A DNA stretch of 64,000 bases. Source: Anaerosporobacter mobilis DSM 15930 (GTDB lineage Bacteria; Bacillota; Clostridia; Lachnospirales; Lachnospiraceae). The stretch lies in the NCBI RefSeq assembly GCF_900142955.1, contig NZ_FRCP01000010.1, positions 62,001 through 126,000 on the forward strand, given 5' to 3'. Within the stretch, counting starts at the first letter, position 1, and every line of letters begins with the position of its first letter. Positions 54,010-63,368 of the stretch are shown piece by piece. The notes below the pieces were generated by a model that saw only the letters and a program-made list of their open reading frames with translations, was not told where the DNA came from and made no database searches. The position numbers and the translations under genes are program-made.

Positions 54010-54816
54010 TTACATAACAGATAGAATCTGTACTGCAGTATCTTTTACAATTGGTTCAAAATGCTCTGCGTAGTAATTCGCAGTTGCATAAGTTGTCTTT
54101 TCCGACTTTCCATACTCTGTAATGATATTACATACCTTGTTAAACTCTTCAGGCGTGTGATCCGATTTCGTAATTAATAGATAATAACGTGAGTTAGATG
54201 GATTCTTATATAAAGTATTCTGACCATTATACATAGAAACAAGAATCTCGGATACGGATATAACAGTATCAAGGTTATCAAAGGAGAATACCTTAGTCAT
54301 ATTCGTAGTGATAGTAACAGAACTTTGGGCTTTCGAAGGCTCGGTTGTTTCTGTAGGTGTTTCTTCTGTATGTGATTTAATTGCTTTTGGAAGAGGAATA
54401 AAGTCCTCAATCTCGTTTTCATCCTTCATTGTATCATCAAGCAATTCGTTTAATTGGTCAAAACAATTAATGATTTCATCTGCATAAGGTTCGTCATCTG
54501 AATCTGTATCAGAAGAATCATCATCTGTGTCAGCGGTAAACTTAGAGAATCTAGTATCTAATTCATCTGGATCATCTACTTTAGTAATCACTAAAATCAG
54601 ACATTCACTTGAGATTGGAATTGCTTCAATCATCAATGGAATATCATCTGCCTCAAATCCGAATTCGCAAGAAGCTTGTTGCATCATATCACGAAAAAGT
54701 TCCTTAGCTTTTTCAGTTCCATATGCAAGCTCGCTAATTTTGAGTTCACGATCTATTAAGTCATCTTTATTCAAAGTACATCGAATTTGGCTGTCATTAA
54801 TCTTTTCTATCTTCAT
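54010..54816 (-). CDS. mecA: Adaptor protein MecA
   Basis: This 268-residue ClpC adaptor directs substrates to the ClpCP protease. The N-terminal domain (MKIEKINDSQIRCTLNKDDLIDRELKISELAYGTEKAKELFRDMMQQA) is characteristic. A long acidic Asp/Ser/Glu linker (about 95-165) leads to the C-terminal ClpC-binding domain (about 170-268: VFSFDNLDTVISVSEIL, NPSNSRYYLLI). AAAAGGAT precedes the start at 54816. In Bacillus MecA controls competence through ComK; the substrates here are unknown. Confidence 0.93.
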   Translation of the reverse strand: MKIEKINDSQIRCTLNKDDLIDRELKISELAYGTEKAKELFRDMMQQASCEFGFEADDIPLMIEAIPISSECLILVITKVDDPDELDTRFSKFTADTDDDSSDTDSDDEPYADEIINCFDQLNELLDDTMKDENEIEDFIPLPKAIKSHTEETPTETTEPSKAQSSVTITTNMTKVFSFDNLDTVISVSEILVSMYNGQNTLYKNPSNSRYYLLITKSDHTPEEFNKVCNIITEYGKSEKTTYATANYYAEHFEPIVKDTAVQILSVM

Positions 54817-54970
54817 ACAATCACATCCTTTTCTATGTTATTGAAAATTCAGCTTGTTGTTAGTTACAGTAATAACCGGTATTGATAAAATAATACACTC
54901 ATCCGTATACAAAGTATAATTCATACAAATCATAAAGTCAATAACATAAAAATACGTACGAAATAATTTG

Positions 54971-54996
54971 AAAAACTCCCGTTTGCTATAAACGGA
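54971..54996 (-). terminator. Terminator overlapping the end of the chemoreceptor-like gene
   Basis: On the - strand TCCGTTT (54996-54990) pairs with AAACGGGA, then GTTTTTC follows. The stem includes the last codons. Confidence 0.5.
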
Positions 54997-56713
54997 AGCA
55001 GTTTACAAAGTATAGTAGATTATCCATTTCAGTAATATGCTTTTGTATGGAATGCATATTTTCTTCAGCGGAATGCTCGTTTTCATTTGCGATTTTGGTA
55101 ACCCTTGGAAGAGTTGCTGTAATCTGTTCTACAAGAGAATGTTGCATCTGACTAGAAGAATGAATGTTGCTAACTAATGAATGCATTTGATTCGATATAT
55201 TGACAGTATACCCAAGTGACTCACTTGTTACACTTGCTGATTCAGAACATTTATTAATATTATCTAAGGTTGTTTGAATAAAAGGTTTAATTGTTGAGGC
55301 GGCCTCCATACATTGTGCTGAAAGGTTAGTCATCTCGTTTGCAACCACTAAGAAAGTGCCACCTGCGTTAGTTGCATGAGCAGCTTCAATTGTAGCATTT
55401 AAAGCAACTAGCCTTGTCTTACGAGCAATCGTCTCTATTACCTGAATAATATTAGATATCTGATTTGATTGTTCTTCAATGGAGGTAACATGTTCTTTTA
55501 AACCATCCATCTTATATTGTGCTTCGCAAACGCAAGAAATCATAGCACTGAAGATCTCTTGTAATTTTGTAGCTTGATCGGCGTTGTCGGTTGCATAGTC
55601 TGATATAGTATGTATACTATCTGTTAGGGATGTAATGGTGTTTGTTTGTGTTTTGGCACCTGATTGAATCGTTTCAGATTGAACTTGTACATGAAGAGAC
55701 ATTTCTTTTACTTCTTGACAGCTATCTTGGATTTGTCCAATATTTTCATGTAAGAATTCAATAATACTAATTAAGGATTCACGAATAGGAAGAAAATCGC
55801 CTACATAGTCATCTCCAGGCTCATGAGTAAGGTTTCTGTTTTCTAATTCTTTTAAAACGTCAGTTATATTCTCGATGTACCGAGTTAACTTATCCCTTGT
55901 AACTCTCGTTGCCTCACATACATTACCAAGTTCGTTCTGGGAACTATATGTAATCTGAGTGTGAAGATTCCCCCGGGCCATATCATTCATACAAAGTTCG
56001 ATTTCACGCATAGGGGTGAGAATACCAGTAGAAGTTTTCTTAGAAAGCCAAACAGCAACAATGGTGCCTAATATAGTGAGTGCGATGTAAAGCACTAAGG
56101 AAGTATACGTTTGTTTCTTAGATAAATCGATATATGTATCAGCATACGTATGAGCGTTCATAATAATATGATCTAATGTAGTTGTAATAGCTGTTAGGAT
56201 TGGAACGTAGTCATTCTTGTAGGTCTTAAATACTGCATCTACGTTACCAGATTTGGTGGCTGCTTCTACTTGCTTACGATAACGCTGTAGTTTTTCTAAT
56301 TCTAGCGTGAGCTCTTTTCGGTCTTTGGTAGAAAGGCTCTTAATGGATTCGCTTGAGTTACAGATAGAAGTAATGGAACTTTCCATCTCTAGATAAGCGT
56401 TTTCCGATTCATTAATGTATTTGGTTTGTAGATTTTCCTTATCGGTAGCAATAGCACGGTACATATAATTCTCAATTAGTAATAATGAATTCTTTGAGTA
56501 TAGACTGGTTGTATGGATTGTATAAGAATCTTGATAAAATGATAATAAACGATTATTCATGTTAAGTTGATTGGTTAGACCGATAATAGCAGTAATACAA
56601 ACAAGAGCTAGAATAAGCAATGTGTTATAGCGTAATTGTTTTCCGATAGATAAGTTATGAAGTTTGTCTAAGCTCTTTCGTTTCATTTGTTTGATATCAA
56701 TTCTTGTCTTCAT
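54986..56713 (-). CDS. Methyl-accepting chemotaxis-like protein with altered signalling tip
   Basis: This 575-residue membrane receptor has a first helix at about 32-52, a four-helix-bundle sensor region (about 53-200), a second helix near 205-225 and a HAMP region (ILTPMREIELCMNDMARGNLH). The signalling coiled coil carries IETIARKTRLVALNATIEAAHATNAGGTFLVVANEMTNLSAQ. Canonical receptors have QTNLLALNA at the hairpin tip; here it is KTRLVALNA. No che gene is near, so it may signal to a different partner. The start at 56713 follows AAGGGAAGG; a longer frame adds no plausible domain. Confidence 0.82.
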   Translation of the reverse strand: MKTRIDIKQMKRKSLDKLHNLSIGKQLRYNTLLILALVCITAIIGLTNQLNMNNRLLSFYQDSYTIHTTSLYSKNSLLLIENYMYRAIATDKENLQTKYINESENAYLEMESSITSICNSSESIKSLSTKDRKELTLELEKLQRYRKQVEAATKSGNVDAVFKTYKNDYVPILTAITTTLDHIIMNAHTYADTYIDLSKKQTYTSLVLYIALTILGTIVAVWLSKKTSTGILTPMREIELCMNDMARGNLHTQITYSSQNELGNVCEATRVTRDKLTRYIENITDVLKELENRNLTHEPGDDYVGDFLPIRESLISIIEFLHENIGQIQDSCQEVKEMSLHVQVQSETIQSGAKTQTNTITSLTDSIHTISDYATDNADQATKLQEIFSAMISCVCEAQYKMDGLKEHVTSIEEQSNQISNIIQVIETIARKTRLVALNATIEAAHATNAGGTFLVVANEMTNLSAQCMEAASTIKPFIQTTLDNINKCSESASVTSESLGYTVNISNQMHSLVSNIHSSSQMQHSLVEQITATLPRVTKIANENEHSAEENMHSIQKHITEMDNLLYFVNCFRL

Positions 56714-56871
56714 TATGTTTTTCCTTCCCTTATTTAAAAGTTTTCTCCCCGTTATTGAATAAAGTTTTATAGGATAAACATAGCAAGTGTGTGTAAAGAC
56801 CGGATTAACATTGTGTAAAATGTGACTATAAGATATATTTATTTTTGTACATAATATACATAAAATTACAA

Positions 56872-56900
56872 TTGCATATTTGGACAATAAGGGCTATAAT
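56872..56900 (+). promoter_or_regulatory. Promoter of the kinase operon
   Basis: TTGCAT (56872-56877) and TATAAT (56895-56900) are separated by 17 bases, about 70 bases before the kinase start. Confidence 0.65.
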
Positions 56901-56967
56901 GGGAAAGGAGATGTAATAATTTTACAAGTTCTTTGAGATTTAAGGAAGGAGTGAGTCGAATTATCGT

Positions 56968-58401
56968 TTGTTAGAGAGATATCAACTAATTAAGAAGCTA
57001 GGTAGCGGAGGTACTAGTACAGTATTCCTAGCAGAACATCGTCTGCTACATTCACTTCGTGTAATCAAATGCCGAAGTAAAAGCAAGATAGTCAATCAAA
57101 ATTCTTTGAAAGAATCCATTATTTTAAGTCAATTACATCATAGTCGAATACCTGTTATGTATGATTGGGAAGAAGATGACCAGAATACATATCTTATTAT
57201 GGAGTACTGTGATGGCCAATCATTAAAATCTTTGATACGAACTCGGGAGTCTATCTCGGAGGAACGTATTCTTCAATTTTCACTACAAATCTGTGAAGTA
57301 ATTCAATATTTGCATAATAGGGAGAACCCCATTCTTTATCTCGATCTAAAACCAGATAATATACTTGTTTGTGAGCATGGAATCACATTAATTGATTACG
57401 GCTCTGCAAGATATAAAGACGAAGATAAGAATAAAGAAGCGATTGCAGGAACCATTGGATATGCAGCACCTGAACAATATTCAGGGGGAATTCTTGATGA
57501 GAGAACTGATATATACGGAATCGGAATGGTCATGTACTTTATGATGACTGGCTGCCTTTTTGAAAATAATTGCTCACATATTGAGAATGTAGATTTAAAG
57601 GGGAGATGTTCTAGCGGGGTAAAGAATATAATCAATCGATGTACCAGGGAAAATCCAAGATTACGGTATCAAAGTATGAAACAAGTAATACTTGCACTTA
57701 GCAAGATGCAAAAAAGAAGAACGAAGAACAATATGTGTAAAAAGACAACATCTCTTACTATTGCAGTTGCAGGAGTTCAAACTAGAGTAGGGGTAACACA
57801 CGTGGCACTTACTTTTAACAAATATCTCAATCAATTCTTAGGGAAAAGTTTGTATATCGAGCGTAATAGTAGTAAGCATTGCATTAATATCATCAATAGT
57901 AAAGGAGATTTCATTCTAGAGAATGAAGTCTATGTATCAAAGGAGCTGCGCATACTTCCTTGCGCTATAGGGGAGGATAATGGATCTGAAAGTAATTATG
58001 AAACGGTTATATTAGATTATGGAGTATTGAACGATGAAAACCGGGAGGAGTTTGCCAGGGCTGAGTTACGTTTGCTAGTAGTCCCGTCTAAGCCGTGGGA
58101 GATAAGTGAGATAAGTAACTCTATTCAGAGTATACTACAAAGCTTTGATAAGCCGGTTGCCGTCATGCTGAATTTGACATCTTCTAGAGAATATGAATAT
58201 GTTCTTGCTAGTAAGAGCTTTGAACAAGTCTATCGTATTCCATACACACCAGATCTTTTGTTTCCTAGTTATGATAAATCTATATGGGAATTGATATATG
58301 CAGTACTTACTGATTTGACGGCAACAAGTTTTTCGAAAGGAGAAAAGGATGGTTGGTGGAAAAAGTTTAAGTCGTTCGGGGCTTTTACGAAAACAAAGTG
58401 A
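56968..58401 (+). CDS. Ser/Thr protein kinase fused to a ParA/TadZ-like domain without a P-loop lysine
   Basis: This 477-residue protein begins with a eukaryotic-type kinase (about 1-260): Gly loop LGSGGTSTVF, Lys in LRVIKC, catalytic loop YLDLKPDN, DYG in place of DFG and APE in GYAAPEQY. After a basic linker (KMQKRRTKNN) a MinD/ParA-like domain follows (about 262-470). Its nucleotide loop reads GVQTRVGVTHVA, lacking the P-loop lysines, and its Walker B-like strand ends VILDYGVLND. No membrane helix is present, unlike PASTA kinases. Translation probably starts at TTG 56968, 17 bases after GGAG, an unusual distance. It overlaps the next gene by 53 bases. Confidence 0.85.
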   Translation: MLERYQLIKKLGSGGTSTVFLAEHRLLHSLRVIKCRSKSKIVNQNSLKESIILSQLHHSRIPVMYDWEEDDQNTYLIMEYCDGQSLKSLIRTRESISEERILQFSLQICEVIQYLHNRENPILYLDLKPDNILVCEHGITLIDYGSARYKDEDKNKEAIAGTIGYAAPEQYSGGILDERTDIYGIGMVMYFMMTGCLFENNCSHIENVDLKGRCSSGVKNIINRCTRENPRLRYQSMKQVILALSKMQKRRTKNNMCKKTTSLTIAVAGVQTRVGVTHVALTFNKYLNQFLGKSLYIERNSSKHCINIINSKGDFILENEVYVSKELRILPCAIGEDNGSESNYETVILDYGVLNDENREEFARAELRLLVVPSKPWEISEISNSIQSILQSFDKPVAVMLNLTSSREYEYVLASKSFEQVYRIPYTPDLLFPSYDKSIWELIYAVLTDLTATSFSKGEKDGWWKKFKSFGAFTKTK

Positions 58402-58957
58402 GATAGTGATCGCTATGATGGGAACTTTGCCGGGAGCCGGAGTAACTTACTCTGTTATATCACTAGGTACATACCTTGCACATCATTGCCATTACCGTGT
58501 TGCCTTAGTAGAAAATAATGAAAGTATGCATTTCTCCTATATAAAAAGAGCAGCAGGGGTTATAGGAGCAGAGAATTATTTTTCTATTGGAAAAATGGAC
58601 TTTTATGAAAGGGCAGATGAAGATATTTGGCTTAGACTACAAAGAATGCCATACGATTATATACTTGTTGATTATGGAGTATATGATGGGGGTAAGCAGA
58701 GTCAATATGCTAGGTGCCAGTATCGTTTCCTTATAGGTAGTTTGTGTGAATGGAAAAGAGAGGCATATGAAGAAATCATACACAAAGAGAGCACGGGTAT
58801 AGAGATGAGTTTTTATCTGGCGACTCTTGGTCAAAGATATGATATCAGAGAATACTATCGTGAGTTTGGTATGAGATTATATAGTACGCCCTGTATCTAT
58901 GATCCCTTTCTTTTGGTAAAAGAAGTCATACAGTTTTGGAGACGATTTCCCATCTGA
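58349..58957 (+). CDS. Second ParA/TadZ-like protein with degenerate nucleotide loop
   Basis: This 202-residue protein resembles the C-terminal domain of the preceding kinase: strand and loop IVIAMMGTLPGAGVTYSVISLGTYLA, then VALVENNES and YILVDYGVYDGGKQSQYARC. The loop keeps the GxGVT shape of ParA ATPases but has no lysine, and DYG sits where Walker B ends. It is probably a non-hydrolysing scaffold, as known for some CpaE/TadZ proteins. AAAGGAG lies six bases before ATG 58349 inside the kinase gene. The overlap and shared motif suggest co-function or duplication. Confidence 0.75.
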   Translation: MVGGKSLSRSGLLRKQSEIVIAMMGTLPGAGVTYSVISLGTYLAHHCHYRVALVENNESMHFSYIKRAAGVIGAENYFSIGKMDFYERADEDIWLRLQRMPYDYILVDYGVYDGGKQSQYARCQYRFLIGSLCEWKREAYEEIIHKESTGIEMSFYLATLGQRYDIREYYREFGMRLYSTPCIYDPFLLVKEVIQFWRRFPI

Positions 58958-59038
58958 TTCATGGCAATAGAAATGTGGAGCATGTTACTATTGTTAGTTT
59001 GAACGCAATAATATTCTATATAGAGAAAGGGCTGATAC

Positions 59039-59944
59039 ATGTCTATAATTAGAAAAGGAAAAAGAAAGATCGCTAAGAAGAAGATTATGATAATTTGCAG
59101 TGCGTGTTTATTCGTGGGTGTTGTTTTGGTTTTAGGTGGAATCGCCCTGTATAACAAAGCGACCACTACTAATCAAGAAATAGAACATGCACCTGTTACG
59201 TATGGTGTGGTTGTTCTGGAAAATCTAGCACCAGGAGAAATATTGAAACAGGAGCAGTTGATGACTATTCCACTAATAGAAGCTGAGCAACCGTTGAATA
59301 CGGTTAGACTTGAAGATGCTATTGGTAGTAAGTTAAGATACGGGGTTGAGTCTAATACTATTTTGTCCTCTGGAATGATTGATAAAGGAGAGCTTGTGGC
59401 AGATGATCTAAGAAAACATGTATATCATTTTATTGAGATAACCGAAGCGTTAAGTAGGGGAGATTATATAGATATCCGTATTCAGTTTCCTAATGGAGCA
59501 GACTACATAGTACTTTCTAAAAAGCGAGTCTTAGATTGTTCTTTGTATGATGAAGTGGCGCAGACAGATAATAGTTTATGGATAGAAGTATCAGAAGAAG
59601 AGATATTAACTTTATCAAGTGCTGTTGTAGATGCATATTTTAATGATCAGGCAAAAATCTATGCAATACAGTATATATCTCAAGATCAGGAAAAAGCAAT
59701 TGTAACCTATCCAGAGAATGATATCGTCTATGCTTTAATGGGGGAGGATCCGAATGTAGTAGAAAATGCGATAACACATATGGAAAATCGAGTGAGAGAA
59801 CGTGTTACTGCACGAATTAAGGAATATTCGGGTCAAAGAGTTACCAATGCTAACACTACATACGTTAATGATAATTCGGTGAAAGAGGAGATTGAAAAAC
59901 CGGAAGATACCGATAATTATATTGATGGGAATTATGTAGATTAA
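59039..59944 (+). CDS. SAF-domain membrane protein (CpaB/RcpC-like)
   Basis: This 301-residue protein starts with a basic stretch and one membrane helix (about 17-40), followed by an extracytoplasmic SAF domain (about 55-125: VVLENLAPGEILKQEQLMTIPL, DAIGSKLRYGVESNTILSSGMI). The central part (about 130-235) resembles the RcpC/CpaB region (EALSRGDYIDIRIQFPNG). CpaB proteins help assemble Flp/Tad pili at the membrane. It is the third gene of the kinase and ParA-like unit. No CpaF, TadB, TadC or pilin gene follows, so pilus function here is conjectural. Confidence 0.8.
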   Translation: MSIIRKGKRKIAKKKIMIICSACLFVGVVLVLGGIALYNKATTTNQEIEHAPVTYGVVVLENLAPGEILKQEQLMTIPLIEAEQPLNTVRLEDAIGSKLRYGVESNTILSSGMIDKGELVADDLRKHVYHFIEITEALSRGDYIDIRIQFPNGADYIVLSKKRVLDCSLYDEVAQTDNSLWIEVSEEEILTLSSAVVDAYFNDQAKIYAIQYISQDQEKAIVTYPENDIVYALMGEDPNVVENAITHMENRVRERVTARIKEYSGQRVTNANTTYVNDNSVKEEIEKPEDTDNYIDGNYVD

Positions 59945-60231
59945 TTTCGATTCGACTATGTCTTTCCATAGAAATGTTTTCATACGCTTCTGTGCATATC
60001 TGTTGGTATGAGTAAAGAGTGGACGGGTAGTTATGATTTAAAAACGTAAGATTAGAAAACTTAATGGTATATGGCAGGATAAATATATCACACAATACAA
60101 CCTTCTTATCCAAAAGCACCTTGAAGGATTAATTCCTTGCCATATATCGTAAGTAAATGGGGTTATAAGAGTTAGCGTTTATTAAGTTATATATTATTGC
60201 AATTGCGCAATGAGGTAGGTATCCTAAATAG
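59945..60231. other. Intergenic region, nothing definite
   Basis: A long-distance repeat of CTTAATGGTATATGGCA-like and TGCCATATATCGTAAG-like pieces near 60058-60150 could form a large hairpin, with CCTT and AAGG pieces (60100-60126) inside. It may be the terminator of the SAF gene unit, but the pairing is interrupted. Confidence 0.35.
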
Positions 60232-60393
60232 TTACACTTTTGCTAAATTATATGGTATAATACTACTGTTTAGCGCAAAATAGGGCCCAGACATTAGGTT
60301 AGACGGCTCAGTTTTCCTACCGTAAACCTAAGATAATGAAATTAGTGTGTATTCACACACGGGCTTATTAGCCTAGTACAGATAGGAGTAATT
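60232..60393 (+). promoter_or_regulatory. Promoter and structured leader of the membrane protein at 60394
   Basis: TTACAC (60232-60237) and an extended -10 TGGTATAAT (60253-60261) are followed by a leader of about 125 bases. Stems visible: TTAGGTT (60294-60300) with AACCTAA (60325-60331) enclosing ACGG/CCGT; GTGTGT (60345-60350) with ACACAC (60355-60360); and GGCT (60362-60365) with AGCC (60370-60373). GCCC (60285-60288) could also pair with GGGC (60361-60364), closing the whole fold or competing with the last hairpin. This switch-like layout is just before the ribosome binding site. It matches no riboswitch class I can recall. Confidence 0.5.
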
Positions 60394-61341
60394 ATGAACA
60401 CATATGATATTCGAAAACAAATACAAAAAGAAAATAAAAATAAACTAATTAGCGAAGTAGGAATGGTTTTATTCTTGTTAGTTATTGTATTCTGTCTCAT
60501 CTTCGTAGGTAAGCTATCTAACCCATTTCATGTATTAGAAGCAAAAAATGGGAAAGACTTAATGAGAGAGTATAAAGCAGGAGTTGATTATGTTAAAGTA
60601 ACTAACGCTTCATTAGAGTTTACTGGATATTACAAAGAAGATAAGAATGGTAAGAATCTTTACAACTGTTATGCAACTGTTATTGGAGAAGAAAAATTCT
60701 TTGTGTTTGTACCAACTAGTCGGTCAGGAGAAGATGCGAACAATCCAGACGAACTTCTAACCAACTACTCGTTTACAGCACGTATGCACACGGACCCAGA
60801 TTTGTTAAGTATAGTAGCCGAAGATTATGAAATGACTACGGAGGAATGGATTGATACAGGAATCATTTCCACAGTAGTTCTAGATGAAGCAGCTTCGGAT
60901 ATTACAAGAATGTATATAATATGGGGTGCGCTCATCTGTGTTATCTTGTTATGTCTTGTATATTGCATTACATCTTATAATAACCTAAAGAACATATATA
61001 AACGAAAAGAAGTTAAGAAGCTTGCGCAGTATGGAGAAATCGATACTGTACTTGATTGTATTAATAAGGAAGTTGATAATAAGTTAGAATTTGATTCTGT
61101 TAATATGAAGATAACCAAGAATTATCTCATTGCATTTACAAATGGCAGAATTTATCTAGGAAAAAGGGCGTTCATATCAAAAGTAGAACTAATATCAAAA
61201 GTAAAAAAGGCATATGGGATTGTTAAATTAGGATATGAAGATTTTCTTCAGATCTACGAAGGTGACAAAAGGGTATTCGAGATTCCAATTCTTAATGAGG
61301 TAGAGGCTAAAGAAGTTCTTATGATAATGAATTTTGAGTAA
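60394..61341 (+). CDS. Two-helix membrane protein of unknown function
   Basis: This 315-residue protein has a short cytoplasmic N-terminus and two membrane helices (about 22-42 and 172-195). They bracket an extracytoplasmic domain of about 130 residues (VDYVKVTNASLEFTGYYKEDKNG, EKFFVFVPTSRSGED). The C-terminal 110 residues are cytoplasmic and resemble a PH-like fold (ITKNYLIAFTNGRIYLGKRAFISKVELISKV). Similar architectures occur in Lachnospiraceae, but I assign no function. ATAGGAG precedes the ATG. A structured leader suggests post-transcriptional control. Confidence 0.7.
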   Translation: MNTYDIRKQIQKENKNKLISEVGMVLFLLVIVFCLIFVGKLSNPFHVLEAKNGKDLMREYKAGVDYVKVTNASLEFTGYYKEDKNGKNLYNCYATVIGEEKFFVFVPTSRSGEDANNPDELLTNYSFTARMHTDPDLLSIVAEDYEMTTEEWIDTGIISTVVLDEAASDITRMYIIWGALICVILLCLVYCITSYNNLKNIYKRKEVKKLAQYGEIDTVLDCINKEVDNKLEFDSVNMKITKNYLIAFTNGRIYLGKRAFISKVELISKVKKAYGIVKLGYEDFLQIYEGDKRVFEIPILNEVEAKEVLMIMNFE

Positions 61342-61467
61342 CATAATATAGTATTTATTAAAAATAAGTATAAATAGAGAGAAAGACATAGAAATGACAA
61401 GAATATACTGTTATAATTGTGGAGAGTACCGTATAAAAACATCGTAATTAGTTATGGAGGAACATAG

Positions 61468-63162
61468 ATGAAACAGAAGATTAGATTAACAGTAATAAGT
61501 ATAATTTTATTCTTGGCAATTGCTATTACGGCAGGAATTATGATGTGTAGCAAATTTGCTCCGAGCAAAAAAGTTATGGATCTTTATGAATATTATCAGA
61601 CAGAAGATAATGATGACGTAATCCTAGTTCTACAGAATAAAATATATGAACAAAAAGGGAAGATAATTGATGGACAAATCTATGTTGATTATGATACGGT
61701 AACAACGTATTTTAATAAACGATTTTATTGGGATGACAAGGAAAGTCTACTTATCTATACTACGCCTACCGAAATTATTAAGGCCGAAGTTGGAAGTAAA
61801 GACTATTATATAAACAAAAGCAAGAAATCAATGGACTATGCTATAGCCAAAGTAGAAGATGGAACTGTCTATATTGCCCTTGATTATGTAAAAGAATATT
61901 CAGATGTGAAATACACGTTATATGAAGAACCGAATCGTGTGGTAATCTCTTATGTATGGGGAGAAGATTTCTTGTATGCAGATATAAAAGAGGAAACACA
62001 ATTACGTAACAAGCCATCCGTCAAAGGCGACATTTTAAAGGAATTAAAGAAGGGTGAACAAGTAGAAATTATTATTGATGAAGAAGAGATCAATAAACGT
62101 TTTACAAAGGTTATTACTGAAGATGGTATAGTTGGATATGTTAAAAATTCCATGACAAAGAATTCTTACTATGTAGCGGAAGAAAGTGACTTTAAAGCAC
62201 CTGAGTATACAAGTATATCTAAGGATTATAAGATTAATTTAACATTTCATCAAGTTACGAACCAAACAGCAAATAATCATGTTTTAGAGTTACTAGGGAA
62301 TACAAAAGGGGTAACGACTATATCACCAACCTGGTTTAAGGTATCAAGCGTGGAAGGGGCTGTAGAATCACTAGCAAGTGAAACATATGTGCAACGGGCA
62401 CATAACTATGGTGTTGAAGTTTGGGCGTTGGTAGATGATTTCACCAATGGTATCGATATGTCGGAGTTGTTATCATATACAAGTAGAAGAGATAAATTAT
62501 CCAATGAATTAATTGCATTAGCAATCAAATATAATTTAGATGGTCTAAATATGGACTTTGAAAAGATTCCTCAGGCAGCAGGTAAGGATTATATCCAGTT
62601 TTTGCGTGAAATGTCTGTAAAATGCCGTAATAATGGTATAATTTTGTCAGTAGATAATTATGTGCCAAGTGCGTATACTTCTTATTATGATAGAGCAGAA
62701 CAGGGCGTACTTGTGGATTATGTAGTAACTATGGCGTATGATGAACATATTAATGGTGGAGACGGAAGTGGTTCCGTAGCGTCTATTGGTTTTGTGAAAG
62801 ATGCAGTTACGAATGTACTAGAGGAAGTTCCAGCAGAGAAAAACATAATTGCAATCCCGTTCTATACTAGATTATGGGAAGAGTCAGCAGAAGGTGTAAC
62901 AGCAAAAGCGTATTCTATGGACCAAGCACAAATCATTCTTGACCAGAATAAGGCAGAAGCTACTTGGGATAATGAAACCATGCAATATTATGCAGAGTAT
63001 GAAAGTGGCGGTAACACGTATAAGATATGGTTAGAAGAGGAGAAATCCCTAGAGGAGAAGCTTAAGGTCATTATGGATAACAACGTTGCAGGTATTGCAA
63101 GTTGGAAGCTTGGACTTGAAAAAAGCAGTGTCTGGAGTGTAATTTTAAAATACGTAAATTAA
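61468..63162 (+). CDS. GH18-family glycosidase with SH3 domain, membrane-anchored or secreted
   Basis: This 564-residue protein has an N-terminal signal or anchor helix (about 7-27). A copper amine oxidase N-like stalk domain (about 45-155), an SH3 domain (about 170-235: LRNKPSVKGDILKELKKGEQVEII) and a GH18 TIM barrel (about 255-560) follow. The catalytic motif is LDGLNMDFEKI, fitting DGxxxDxE. Related YaaH/YdhD-type enzymes act on peptidoglycan amino sugars, often in spores. ATG 61468 follows GGAGG. Chitinase activity is less likely given the SH3 domain. Confidence 0.87.
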   Translation: MKQKIRLTVISIILFLAIAITAGIMMCSKFAPSKKVMDLYEYYQTEDNDDVILVLQNKIYEQKGKIIDGQIYVDYDTVTTYFNKRFYWDDKESLLIYTTPTEIIKAEVGSKDYYINKSKKSMDYAIAKVEDGTVYIALDYVKEYSDVKYTLYEEPNRVVISYVWGEDFLYADIKEETQLRNKPSVKGDILKELKKGEQVEIIIDEEEINKRFTKVITEDGIVGYVKNSMTKNSYYVAEESDFKAPEYTSISKDYKINLTFHQVTNQTANNHVLELLGNTKGVTTISPTWFKVSSVEGAVESLASETYVQRAHNYGVEVWALVDDFTNGIDMSELLSYTSRRDKLSNELIALAIKYNLDGLNMDFEKIPQAAGKDYIQFLREMSVKCRNNGIILSVDNYVPSAYTSYYDRAEQGVLVDYVVTMAYDEHINGGDGSGSVASIGFVKDAVTNVLEEVPAEKNIIAIPFYTRLWEESAEGVTAKAYSMDQAQIILDQNKAEATWDNETMQYYAEYESGGNTYKIWLEEEKSLEEKLKVIMDNNVAGIASWKLGLEKSSVWSVILKYVN

Positions 63163-63211
63163 TTATTTACTATTTAATTAATTTGTAACCAGATTATTAT
63201 AAAAGAGTATT

Positions 63212-63260
63212 CCCATGCAAGATTTTAGTTTAATATATTAAATTTTGCATGGGATTTTTT
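63212..63260 (+). terminator. Terminator after the GH18 gene
   Basis: CCCATGCAA (63212-63220) pairs with TTGCATGGG (63245-63253), with more AT pairing inside, followed by TTTTTTG. Confidence 0.8.
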
Positions 63261-63368
63261 GTCCTATAATTTAGTCGTTCTGCAAGTTATAACTTAGGCC
63301 ATTTAACCGAAAAATGATTCCAACGACTTTGGTCGTGGGTAATAGGTAGAGAGCAGGAGGAATAAGGT

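Noticed and set aside
56714..56887. N-terminal extension of the chemoreceptor-like protein
   Set aside because: The start at 56713 has a good ribosome binding site and the extension would place an unrelated hydrophobic stretch before the receptor helix; it is better explained as promoter DNA.
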